A DNA stretch of 64,000 nucleotides from Euwallacea fornicatus (lineage: Eukaryota; Arthropoda; Insecta; Coleoptera; Curculionidae). This document shows, piece after piece, positions 11,969 through 24,640 of the stretch. The DNA is taken from contig NW_027096055.1 in assembly GCF_040115645.1 (NCBI RefSeq), positions 62,001 through 126,000 on the forward strand, given 5' to 3'. The first letter of the stretch is position 1. Each line of letters begins with the position of its first letter. The position numbers were made by a program, and so were the translations under genes. Below the pieces are notes generated by a model. The model saw nothing but the letters and a program-made list of their open reading frames with translations. It searched no databases and was not told the origin of the DNA.

Positions 11969-13376
11969 AGACCAAATTTGTTAAACAAAGTGTCAAATTA
12001 ATCAGCTCGACGAGATCTTTAAAATGACACAACAATTCATGATTGCATCTTGTTGAATTTCCAAGAAAAATAGTACTTTATGTGCTCAAACACACAACTT
12101 TTGTGACTTTTCAAACTTTGAAGCTCGATAGCTTCGGCAAATGAAGACCAAATTTGTTAAACAAAGTGTCAAATTAATCAGCTCGACGAGATCTTTAAAA
12201 TGACACAACAATTCATGATTGCATCTTGTTGAATTTCCAAGAAAAATAGTAATATATGTGCTCAAACACACAACTTTTGTGACTTTTCAAACTTTGAAGC
12301 TCGATAACTTTGGCAAATGTGGACCAAATTTGTTAACCAAAGTGTCAAATTAATCAGCTCGACGAGATCTTTAAAATGACACAACACATCATTATTACAT
12401 CTTGTTGAATTTCCAAGAAAAATAGTACATTATGTGGTCAAACTCACAACTTTTGTGACTTTTCAAACTTTGAAGCTCGATAACTTCGGCAAATGTGGAC
12501 CAAATTTCTTAAACAAAGTGTCAAAGTAATCACCTCAACGAGATTTTGAAGATGTCACAACACATCATGATTACATCTTGTTGAACTTCCAAGAAAAATA
12601 GTACTTTATGTGCTCAAACACACAACTTTTGTGACTTTTCAAATTTTGAAGCTCGATAACTTCGGCAAATGAGGACCAAATTTGTTAAATAAAGTGTCAA
12701 ATTAATCAGCTTGACGAGATTTTGAATATGTCACAACACATCATGATTGCATCTTGTTGAATTTCCAAGAAAAATAGTACTTTATGTGCTCAAACACACA
12801 TATTTTGTTACTTTTCAAACTTTGAAGCTCGATAACTTCGGCAAATGTGGACCAAATTTCTTAAACAAAGTGTCAAATTAATCAGCTCGACGAGATCTTT
12901 AAAATGACACAACAATTCATGATTGCATCTTGTTGAATTTCCAAGAAAAATAGTACTTTATGTGCTCAAACACACAACTTTTGTGACTTTTCAAATTTTG
13001 AAGCTCGATAACTTTGGCAAATGTGGACCAAATTTGTTAAACAAAGTGTCAAATTAATCAGCTCGACGAGATCTTTAAAATGACACAACAATTCATGATT
13101 GCATCTTGTTGAATTTCCAAGAAAAATAGTACTTTATGTGCTCAAACACACAACTTTTGTGACTTTTCAAACTTTGAAGCTCGATAACTTTGGCAAATGT
13201 GGACCAAATTTGTTAACCAAAGTGTCAAATTAATCAGCTCGACGAGATCTTTAAAATGACACAACAATTCATGATTGCATCTTGTTGAATTTCCAAGAAA
13301 AATAGAACTTTATGTGCTCCAACACACCACTTTTGTGACTTTTCCAATTTTGAAGCTCGATAACTTTGGCAAATGA
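11969..13376 (+). repeat. 8-monomer module, third copy (k=68-75), 15 monomers after the second
   Basis: Matches 9329-10736 at a shift of 2,640 bp. After 13376, monomer k=76 departs from its counterpart (TACTT with CAAACTTTG instead of TAATA with CCAATTTT). Monomer k=77 (13553-13728) is then another GTGCTCCAACAC copy, two monomers after k=75, so this marker was locally reduplicated. Confidence 0.75.
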
Positions 13377-14080
13377 AGACCAAATTTGTTAAACAAAGTG
13401 TCAAATTAATCAGCTCGACGAGATCTTTAAAATGACACAACAATTCATGATTGCATCTTGTTGAATTTCCAAGAAAAATAGTACTTTATGTGCTCAAACA
13501 CACAACTTTTGTGACTTTTCAAACTTTGAAGCTCGATAACTTTGGCAAATGTGGACCAAATTTGTTAACCAAAGTGTCAAATTAATCAGCTCGACGAGAT
13601 CTTTAAAATGACACAACAATTCATGATTGCATCTTGTTGAATTTCCAAGAAAAATAGAACTTTATGTGCTCCAACACACCACTTTTGTGACTTTTCCAAT
13701 TTTGAAGCTCGATAACTTTGGCAAATGAAGACCAAATTTGTTAAACAAAGTGTCAAATTAATCAGCTCGACGAGATCTTTAAAATGACACAACACATCAT
13801 TATTACATCTTGTTGAATTTCCAAGAAAAATAGTACTTTATGTGCTCAAACACACAACTTTTGTGACTTTTCAAACTTTGAAGCTCGATAACTTCGGCAA
13901 ATGAGGACCAAATTTGTTAAATAAAGTGTCAAATTAATCAGCTTGACGAGATTTTGAATATGTCACAACACATCATGATTGCATCTTGTTGAATTTCCAA
14001 GAAAAATAGTACTTTATGTGCTCAAACACACATATTTTGTTACTTTTCAAACTTTGAAGCTCGATAACTTCGGCAAATGT
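13377..14080 (+). repeat. Short linker of four monomers (k=76-79)
   Basis: Types A, A(gaactt, GCTCCAACAC)p, H and C. The last two, with the following CATCTCGACGAG monomer, repeat an H-C-CATCTC series also found from 5457, 7569 and 19009. No other content. Confidence 0.7.
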
Positions 14081-17000
14081 GGACCAAATTTCTTAAACAA
14101 AGTGTCAAATTAATCATCTCGACGAGATCTTTAAAATGACACAACAATTCATGATTGCATCTTGTTGAATTTCCAAGAAAAATAGTACTTTATGTGCTCA
14201 AACACACAACTTTTGTGACTTTTCAAACTTTGAAGCTCGATAGCTTCGGCAAATGAAGACCAAATTTGTTAAACAAAGTGTCAAATTAATCAGCTCGACG
14301 AGATCTTTAAAATGACACAACAATTCATGATTGCATCTTGTTGAATTTCCAAGAAAAATAGTAATATATGTGCTCAAACACACAACTTTTGTGACTTTTC
14401 AAACTTTGAAGCTCGATAACTTTGGCAAATGTGGACCAAATTTGTTAACCAAAGTGTCAAATTAATCAGCTCGACGAGATCTTTAAAATGACACAACAAT
14501 TCATGATTGCATCTTGTTGAATTTCCAAGAAAAATAGAACTTTATGTGCTCAAACACACCACTTTTGTGACTTTTCCAATTTTGAAGCTCGATAACTTTG
14601 GCAAATGAAGACCAAATTTGTTAAACAAAGTGTCAAATTAATCAGCTCGACGAGATCTTTAAAATGACACAACAATTCATGATTGCATCTTGTTGAATTT
14701 CCAAGAAAAATAGTAATATATGTGCTCAAACACACAACTTTTGTGACTTTTCAAACTTTGAAGCTCGATAACTTTGGCAAATGTGGACCAAATTTGTTAA
14801 CCAAAGTGTCAAATTAATCAGCTCGACGAGATTTTGAAGATGTCACAACACATCATGATTACATCTTGTTGAACTTCCAGGAAAAATAGTACTTTATGTG
14901 CTCAAACACACAACTTTTGTGACTTTTCAAACTTTGAAGCTCGATAACTTTGGCAAATGTGGACCAAATTTGTTGAACAAAGTGTCAAATTAATCAGCTC
15001 GACGAGATCTTTAAAATGACACAACAATTCATGATTGCATCTTGTTGAATTTCCAAGAAAAATAGTACTTTATGTGCTCAAACACACAACTTTTGTGACT
15101 TTTCAAACTTTGAAGCTCGATAACTTTGGCAAATGTGGACCAAATTTGTTAACCAAAGTGTCAAATTAATCAGCTCGACGAGATCTTTAAAATGACACAA
15201 CACATCATTATTACATCTTGTTGAATTTCCAAGAAAAATAGTACTTTATGTGCTCAAACACACAACTTTTGTGACTTTTCAAACTTTGAAGCTCGATAAC
15301 TTTGGCAAATGTGGACCAAATTTGTTAACCAAAGTGTCAAATTAATCAGCTCGACGAGATCTTTAAAATGACACAACAATTCATGATTGCATCTTGTTGA
15401 ATTTCCAAGAAAAATAGAACTTTATGTGCTCAAACACACATATTTTGTTACTTTTCAAACTTTGAAGCTCGATAACTTCGGCAAATGTGGACCAAATTTC
15501 TTAAACAAAGTGTCAAATTAATCAGCTCGACGAGATCTTTAAAATGACACAACAATTCATGATTGCATCTTGTTGAATTTCCAAGAAAAATAGTACTTTA
15601 TGTGCTCAAACACACAACTTTTGTGACTTTTCAAACTTTGAAGCTCGATAGCTTCGGCAAATGAAGACCAAATTTGTTAAACAAAGTGTCAAATTAATCA
15701 GCTCGACGAGATCTTTAAAATGACACAACAATTCATGATTGCATCTTGTTGAATTTCCAAGAAAAATAGTAATATATGTGCTCAAACACACAACTTTTGT
15801 GACTTTTCAAAATTTGAAGCTCGATAACTTTGGCAAATGTGGACCAAATTTGTGAACCAAAGTGTCAAATTAATCAGCTCGACGAGATCTTTAAAATGAC
15901 ACAACAATTCATGATTGCATCTTGTTGAATTTCCAAGAAAAATAGAACTTTATGTGCTCAAACACACCACTTTTGTGACTTTTCCAATTTTGAAGCTCGA
16001 TAACTTTGGCAAATGAAGACCAAATTTGTTAAACAAAGTGTCAAATTAATCAGCTCGACGAGATCTTTAAAATGACACAACAATTCATGATTGCATCTTG
16101 TTGAATTTCCAAGAAAAATAGTAATATATGTGCTCAAACACACAACTTTTGTGACTTTTCAAACTTTGAAGCTCGATAACTTTGGCAAATGTGGACCAAA
16201 TTTGTTAACCAAAGTGTCAAATTAATCAGCTCGACGAGATTTTGAAGATGTCACAACACATCATGATTACATCTTGTTGAACTTCCAGGAAAAATAGTAC
16301 TTTATGTGCTCAAACACACAACTTTTGTGACTTTTCAAACTTTGAAGCTCGATAACTTTGGCAAATGTGGACCAAATTTGTTGAACAAAGTGTCAAATTA
16401 ATCAGCTCGACGAGATCTTTAAAATGACACAACAATTCATGATTGCATCTTGTTGAATTTCCAAGAAAAATAGTACTTTATGTGCTCAAACACACAACTT
16501 TTGTGACTTTTCAAACTTTGAAGCTCGATAACTTTGGCAAATGTGGACCAAATTTGTTAACCAAAGTGTCAAATTAATCAGCTCGACGAGATCTTTAAAA
16601 TGACACAACACATCATTATTACATCTTGTTGAATTTCCAAGAAAAATAGTACTTTATGTGCTCAAACACACAACTTTTGTGACTTTTCAAACTTTGAAGC
16701 TCGATAACTTTGGCAAATGTGGACCAAATTTGTTAACCAAAGTGTCAAATTAATCAGCTCGACGAGATCTTTAAAATGACACAACAATTCATGATTGCAT
16801 CTTGTTGAATTTCCAAGAAAAATAGAACTTTATGTGCTCAAACACACATATTTTGTTACTTTTCAAACTTTGAAGCTCGATAACTTCGGCAAATGTGGAC
16901 CAAATTTCTTAAACAAAGTGTCAAATTAATCAGCTCGACGAGATCTTTAAAATGACACAACAATTCATGATTGCATCTTGTTGAATTTCCAAGAAAAATA

Positions 17001-18480
17001 GTACTTTATGTGCTCAAACACACAACTTTTGTGACTTTTCAAACTTTGAAGCTCGATAGCTTCGGCAAATGAAGACCAAATTTGTTAAACAAAGTGTCAA
17101 ATTAATCAGCTCGACGAGATCTTTAAAATGACACAACAATTCATGATTGCATCTTGTTGAATTTCCAAGAAAAATAGTAATATATGTGCTCAAACACACA
17201 ACTTTTGTGACTTTTCAAAATTTGAAGCTCGATAACTTTGGCAAATGTGGACCAAATTTGTGAACCAAAGTGTCAAATTAATCTGCTCGACGAGATCTTT
17301 AAAATGACACAACAATTCATGATTGCATCTTGTTGAATTTCCAAGAAAAATAGTACTTTATGTGCTCAAACACACCACTTTTGTGACTTTTCCAATTTTG
17401 AAGCTCGATAACTTTGGCAAATGAAGACCAAATTTGTTAAACAAAGTGTCAAATTAATCAGCTCGACGAGATCTTTAAAATGACACAACACATCATTATT
17501 ACATCTTGTTGAATTTCCAAGAAAAATAGTACTTTATGTGCTCAAACACACCACTTTTGTGACTTTTCCAATTTTGAAGCTCGATAACTTTGGCAAATGA
17601 AGACCAAATTTGTTAAACAAAGTGTCAAATTAATCAGCTCGACGAGATCTTTAAAATGACACAACAATTCATGATTGCATCTTGTTGAATTTCCAAGAAA
17701 AATAGTAATATATGTGCTCAAACACACAACTTTTGTGACTTTTCAAACTTTGAAGCTCGATAACTTTGGCAAATGTGGACCAAATTTGTTAACCAAAGTG
17801 TCAAATTAATCAGCTCGACGAGATTTTGAAGATGTCACAACACATCATGATTACATCTTGTTGAACTTCCAGGAAAAATAGTACTTTATGTGCTCAAACA
17901 CACAACTTTTGTGACTTTTCAAACTTTGAAGCTCGATAACTTTGGCAAATGTGGACCAAATTTGTTGAACAAAGTGTCAAATTAATCAGCTCGACGAGAT
18001 CTTTAAAATGACACAACAATTCATGATTGCATCTTGTTGAATTTCCAAGAAAAATAGTACTTTATGTGCTCAAACACACAACTTTTGTGACTTTTCAAAC
18101 TTTGAAGCTCGATAACTTTGGCAAATGTGGACCAAATTTGTTAACCAAAGTGTCAAATTAATCAGCTCGACGAGATCTTTAAAATGACACAACACATCAT
18201 TATTACATCTTGTTGAATTTCCAAGAAAAATAGTACTTTATGTGCTCAAACACACAACTTTTGTGACTTTTCAAACTTTGAAGCTCGATAACTTTGGCAA
18301 ATGTGGACCAAATTTGTTAACCAAAGTGTCAAATTAATCAGCTCGACGAGATCTTTAAAATGACACAACAATTCATGATTGCATCTTGTTGAATTTCCAA
18401 GAAAAATAGAACTTTATGTGCTCAAACACACATATTTTGTTACTTTTCAAACTTTGAAGCTCGATAACTTCGGCAAATGT
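14081..18480 (+). repeat. 8-mer HOR (1,408 bp), three units, the third with an extra monomer
   Basis: Units are monomers k=80-87 (14081-15488), 88-95 (15489-16896) and 96-104 (16897-18480). Unit order: a monomer starting TCTTAAAC with GATAGC, A(taata), a p monomer, A(taata), B(AACTTCCAGG), a monomer starting TGTTGAAC, H, and A(gaactt) with CACATATTTTGTTAC. The TGTTGAAC marker appears only in this region (near 14971, 16379 and 17963), spaced 8 then 9 monomers. The third unit has one more monomer: a TAATCTGCTC p monomer (17249) followed by an H-p monomer (17425) where the others have a single p monomer. Confidence 0.85.
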
Positions 18481-20064
18481 GGACCAAATTTCTTAAACAA
18501 AGTGTCAAATTAATCAGCTCGACGAGATCTTTAAAATGACACAACAATTCATGATTGCATCTTGTTGAATTTCCAAGAAAAATAGTACTTTATGTGCTCA
18601 AACACACAACTTTTGTGACTTTTCAAACTTTGAAGCTCGATAGCTTCGGCAAATGAAGACCAAATTTGTTAAACAAAGTGTCAAATTAATCAGCTCGACG
18701 AGATCTTTAAAATGACACAACAATTCATGATTGCATCTTGTTGAATTTCCAAGAAAAATAGTAATATATGTGCTCAAACACACAACTTTTGTGACTTTTC
18801 AAAATTTGAAGCTCGATAACTTTGGCAAATGTGGACCAAATTTGTGAACCAAAGTGTCAAATTAATCTGCTCGACGAGATCTTTAAAATGACACAACAAT
18901 TCATGATTGCATCTTGTTGAATTTCCAAGAAAAATAGTACTTTATGTGCTCAAACACACCACTTTTGTGACTTTTCCAATTTTGAAGCTCGATAACTTTG
19001 GCAAATGAAGACCAAATTTGTTAAACAAAGTGTCAAATTAATCAGCTCGACGAGATCTTTAAAATGACACAACACATCATTATTACATCTTGTTGAATTT
19101 CCAAGAAAAATAGTACTTTATGTGCTCAAACACACAACTTTTGTGACTTTTCAAACTTTGAAGCTCGATAACTTCGGCAAATGAGGACCAAATTTGTTAA
19201 ATAAAGTGTCAAATTAATCAGCTTGACGAGATTTTGAATATGTCACAACACATCATGATTGCATCTTGTTGAATTTCCAAGAAAAATAGTACTTTATGTG
19301 CTCAAACACACATATTTTGTTACTTTTCAAACTTTGAAGCTCGATAACTTCGGCAAATGTGGACCAAATTTCTTAAACAAAGTGTCAAATTAATCATCTC
19401 GACGAGATCTTTAAAATGACACAACAATTCATGATTGCATCTTGTTGAATTTCCAAGAAAAATAGTACTTTATGTGCTCAAACACACAACTTTTGTGACT
19501 TTTCAAACTTTGAAGCTCGATAGCTTCGGCAAATGAAGACCAAATTTGTTAAACAAAGTGTCAAATTAATCAGCTCGACGAGATCTTTAAAATGACACAA
19601 CAATTCATGATTGCATCTTGTTGAATTTCCAAGAAAAATAGTAATATATGTGCTCAAACACACAACTTTTGTGACTTTTCAAACTTTGAAGCTCGATAAC
19701 TTTGGCAAATGTGGACCAAATTTGTTAACCAAAGTGTCAAATTAATCAGCTCGACGAGATCTTTAAAATGACACAACAATTCATGATTGCATCTTGTTGA
19801 ATTTCCAAGAAAAATAGAACTTTATGTGCTCAAACACACCACTTTTGTGACTTTTCCAATTTTGAAGCTCGATAACTTTGGCAAATGAAGACCAAATTTG
19901 TTAAACAAAGTGTCAAATTAATCAGCTCGACGAGATCTTTAAAATGACACAACAATTCATGATTGCATCTTGTTGAATTTCCAAGAAAAATAGTAATATA
20001 TGTGCTCAAACACACAACTTTTGTGACTTTTCAAACTTTGAAGCTCGATAACTTTGGCAAATGT
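18481..20064 (+). repeat. Mixed block, monomers k=105-113
   Basis: Begins as a fourth 8-mer unit (TCTTAAAC with GATAGC, then A(taata)n, then TAATCTGCTC p). At 19009 it switches to the H, C, CATCTC, A, A(gaactt)p series that also occupies 13729-14608 and 5457-6336. The last GAACTT allele of the window is near 19816. Confidence 0.7.
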
Positions 20065-23056
20065 GGACCAAATTTGTTAACCAAAGTGTCAAATTAATCA
20101 GCTCGACGAGATTTTGAAGATGTCACAACACATCATGATTACATCTTGTTGAACTTCCAGGAAAAATAGTACTTTATGTGCTCAAACACACAACTTTTGT
20201 GACTTTTCAAACTTTGAAGCTCGATAACTTTGGCAAATGTGGACCAAATTTGTTAAACAAAGTGTCAAATTAATCATCTCGACGAGATCTTTAAAATGAC
20301 ACAACAATTCATGATTGCATCTTGTTGAATTTCCAAGAAAAATAGTACTTTATGTGCTCAAACACACATATTTTGTTACTTTTCAAACTTTGAAGCTCGA
20401 TAACTTCGGCAAATGTGGACCAAATTTCTTAAACAAAGTGTCAAATTAATCATCTCGACGAGATCTTTAAAATGACACAACAATTCATGATTGCATCTTG
20501 TTGAATTTCCAAGAAAAATAGTACTTTATGTGCTCAAACACACAACTTTTGTGACTTTTCAAACTTTGAAGCTCGATAACTTTGGCAAATGTGGACCAAA
20601 TTTGTTAACCAAAGTGTCAAATTAATCAGCTCGACGAGATCTTTAAAATGACACAACACATCATTATTACATCTTGTTGAATTTCCAAGAAAAATAGTAC
20701 TTTATGTGCTCAAACACACCACTTTTGTGACTTTTCCAATTTTGAAGCTCGATAACTTTGGCAAATGAAGACCAAATTTGTTAAACAAAGTGTCAAATTA
20801 ATCAGCTCGACGAGATCTTTAAAATGACACAACACATCATTATTACATCTTGTTGAATTTCCAAGAAAAATAGTACTTTATGTGCTCAAACACACAACTT
20901 TTGTGACTTTTCAAACTTTGAAGCTCGATAACTTCGGCAAATGAGGACCAAATTTGTTAAATAAAGTGTCAAATTAATCAGCTCGACGAGATCTTTAAAA
21001 TGACACAACAATTCATGATTGCATCTTGTTGAATTTCCAAGAAAAATAGTACTTTATGTGCTCAAACACACATATTTTGTTACTTTTCAAACTTTGAAGC
21101 TCGATAACTTCGGCAAATGTGGACCAAATTTCTTAAACAAAGTGTCAAATTAATCAGCTCGACGAGATCTTTAAAATGACACAACAATTCATGATTGCAT
21201 CTTGTTGAATTTCCGAGAAAAATAGTACTTTATGTGCTCAAACACACAACTTTTGTGACTTTTCAAACTTTGAAGCTCGATAACTTTGGCAAATGTGGAC
21301 CAAATTTGTTAACCAAAGTGTCAAATTAATCAGCTCGACGAGATCTTTAAAATGACACAACAATTCATGATTGCATCTTGTTGAATTTCCAAGAAAAATA
21401 GTACTTTATGTGCTCAAACACACCACTTTTGTGACTTTTCCAATTTTGAAGCTCGATAACTTTGGCAAATGAAGACCAAATTTGTTAAACAAAGTGTCAA
21501 ATTAATCAGCTCGACGAGATTTTGAAGATGTCACAACACATCATGATTACATCTTGTTGAACTTCCAGGAAAAATAGTACTTTATGTGCTCAAACACACA
21601 ACTTTTGTGACTTTTCAAACTTTGAAGCTCGATAACTTTGGCAAATGTGGACCAAATTTGTTAAACAAAGTGTCAAATTAATCAGCTTGACGAGATTTTG
21701 AATATGTCACAACACATCATGATTGCATCTTGTTGAATTTCCAAGAAAAATAGTACTTTATGTGCTCAAACACACATATTTTGTTACTTTTCAAACTTTG
21801 AAGCTCGATAACTTCGGCAAATGTGGACCAAATTTGTTAACCAAAGTGTCAAATTAATCAGCTCGACGAGATTTTGAAGATGTCACAACACATCATGATT
21901 ACATCTTGTTGAACTTCCAGGAAAAATAGTACTTTATGTGCTCAAACACACAACTTTTGTGACTTTTCAAACTTTGAAGCTCGATAACTTTGGCAAATGT
22001 GGACCAAATTTGTTAAACAAAGTGTCAAATTAATCATCTCGACGAGATCTTTAAAATGACACAACAATTCATGATTGCATCTTGTTGAATTTCCAAGAAA
22101 AATAGTACTTTATGTGCTCAAACACACATATTTTGTTACTTTTCAAACTTTGAAGCTCGATAACTTCGGCAAATGTGGACCAAATTTCTTAAACAAAGTG
22201 TCAAATTAATCATCTCGACGAGATCTTTAAAATGACACAACAATTCATGATTGCATCTTGTTGAATTTCCAAGAAAAATAGTACTTTATGTGCTCAAACA
22301 CACAACTTTTGTGACTTTTCAAACTTTGAAGCTCGATAACTTTGGCAAATGTGGACCAAATTTGTTAACCAAAGTGTCAAATTAATCAGCTCGACGAGAT
22401 CTTTAAAATGACACAACACATCATTATTACATCTTGTTGAATTTCCAAGAAAAATAGTACTTTATGTGCTCAAACACACCACTTTTGTGACTTTTCCAAT
22501 TTTGAAGCTCGATAACTTTGGCAAATGAAGACCAAATTTGTTAAACAAAGTGTCAAATTAATCAGCTCGACGAGATCTTTAAAATGACACAACACATCAT
22601 TATTACATCTTGTTGAATTTCCAAGAAAAATAGTACTTTATGTGCTCAAACACACAACTTTTGTGACTTTTCAAACTTTGAAGCTCGATAACTTCGGCAA
22701 ATGAGGACCAAATTTGTTAAATAAAGTGTCAAATTAATCAGCTCGACGAGATCTTTAAAATGACACAACAATTCATGATTGCATCTTGTTGAATTTCCAA
22801 GAAAAATAGTACTTTATGTGCTCAAACACACATATTTTGTTACTTTTCAAACTTTGAAGCTCGATAACTTCGGCAAATGTGGACCAAATTTCTTAAACAA
22901 AGTGTCAAATTAATCAGCTCGACGAGATCTTTAAAATGACACAACAATTCATGATTGCATCTTGTTGAATTTCCGAGAAAAATAGTACTTTATGTGCTCA
23001 AACACACAACTTTTGTGACTTTTCAAACTTTGAAGCTCGATAGCTTCGGCAAATGA
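20065..23056 (+). repeat. 10-monomer spaced repeat (k=114-120 and 124-130)
   Basis: Seven monomers (20065-21296) recur at 21825-23056, a shift of 1,760 bp. Both copies carry the B(AACTTCCAGG) monomer, two CATCTCGACGAG monomers, two consecutive H monomers and the private TTCCGAGAAA (21211 and 22971). They part at 21283 against 23043, where the second copy has TAGCTTCGG in place of TAACTTTGG. Monomers k=121-123 between them are A, B and C types. Confidence 0.85.
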
Positions 23057-24640
23057 AGACCAAATTTGTTAAACAAAGTGTCAAATTAATCAGCTCGACG
23101 AGATCTTTAAAATGACACAACAATTCATGATTGCATCTTGTTGAATTTCCAAGAAAAATAGTAATATATGTGCTCAAACACACAACTTTTGTGACTTTTC
23201 AAAATTTGAAGCTCGATAACTTTGGCAAATGTGGACCAAATTTGTGAACCAAAGTGTCAAATTAATCTGCTCGACGAGATCTTTAAAATGACACAACAAT
23301 TCATGATTGCATCTTGTTGAATTTCCAAGAAAAATAGTACTTTATGTGCTCAAACACACAACTTTTGTGACTTTTCAAACTTTGAAGCTCGATAACTTTG
23401 GCAAATGTGGACCAAATTTGTTAACCAAAGTGTCAAATTAATCAGCTCGACGAGATCTTTAAAATGACACAACAATTCATGATAGCATCTTGTTGAATTT
23501 CCAAGAAAAATAGTACTTTATGTGCTCAAACACACAACTTTTGTGACTTTTCAAACTTTGAAGCTCGATAGCTTCGGCAAATGAAGACCAAATTTGTTAA
23601 ACAAAGTGTCAAATTAATCAGCTCGACGAGATCTTTAAAATGACACAACAATTCATGATTGCATCTTGTTGAATTTCCAAGAAAAATAGTAATATATGTG
23701 CTCAAACACACAACTTTTGTGACTTTTCAAAATTTGAAGCTCGATAACTTTGGCAAATGTGGACCAAATTTGTTAACCAAAGTGTCAAATTAATCAGCTC
23801 GACGAGATCTTTAAAATGACACAACAATTCATGATTGCATCTTGTTGAATTTCCAAGAAAAATAGTACTTTATGTGCTCAAACACACCACTTTTGTGACT
23901 TTTCCAATTTTGAAGCTCGATAACTTTGGCAAATGAAGACCAAATTTGTTAAACAAAGTGTCAAATTAATCAGCTCGACGAGATTTTGAAGATGTCACAA
24001 CACATCATGATTACATCTTGTTGAACTTCCAGGAAAAATAGTACTTTATGTGCTCAAACACACAACTTTTGTGACTTTTCAAACTTTGAAGCTCGATAAC
24101 TTTGGCAAATGTGGACCAAATTTGTTAAACAAAGTGTCAAATTAATCAGCTTGACGAGATTTTGAATATGTCACAACACATCATGATTGCATCTTGTTGA
24201 ATTTCCAAGAAAAATAGTACTTTATGTGCTCAAACACACATATTTTGTTACTTTTCAAACTTTGAAGCTCGATAACTTCGGCAAATGTGGACCAAATTTC
24301 TTAAACAAAGTGTCAAATTAATCAGCTCGACGAGATCTTTAAAATGACACAACAATTCATGATTGCATCTTGTTGAATTTCCAAGAAAAATAGTACTTTA
24401 TGTGCTCAAACACACAACTTTTGTGACTTTTCAAACTTTGAAGCTCGATAACTTTGGCAAATGTGGACCAAATTTGTTAACCAAAGTGACAAATTAATCA
24501 GCTCGACGAGATCTTTAAAATGACACAACACATCATTATTACATCTTGTTGAATTTCCAAGAAAAATAGTACTTTATGTGCTCAAACACACAACTTTTGT
24601 GACTTTTCAAACTTTGAAGCTCGATAACTTTGGCAAATGT
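23057..24640 (+). repeat. Mixed block, monomers k=131-139
   Basis: Order is A(taata)n, TGTGAACC/CTGCTC A, A with the private GATAGCATC (near 23481), An, Ap, B, C, TCTTAAAC A, then H with private AAAGTGACAAA (near 24488). The series from 23409 on is repeated, one monomer shorter, at 27809-28864. Confidence 0.7.
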
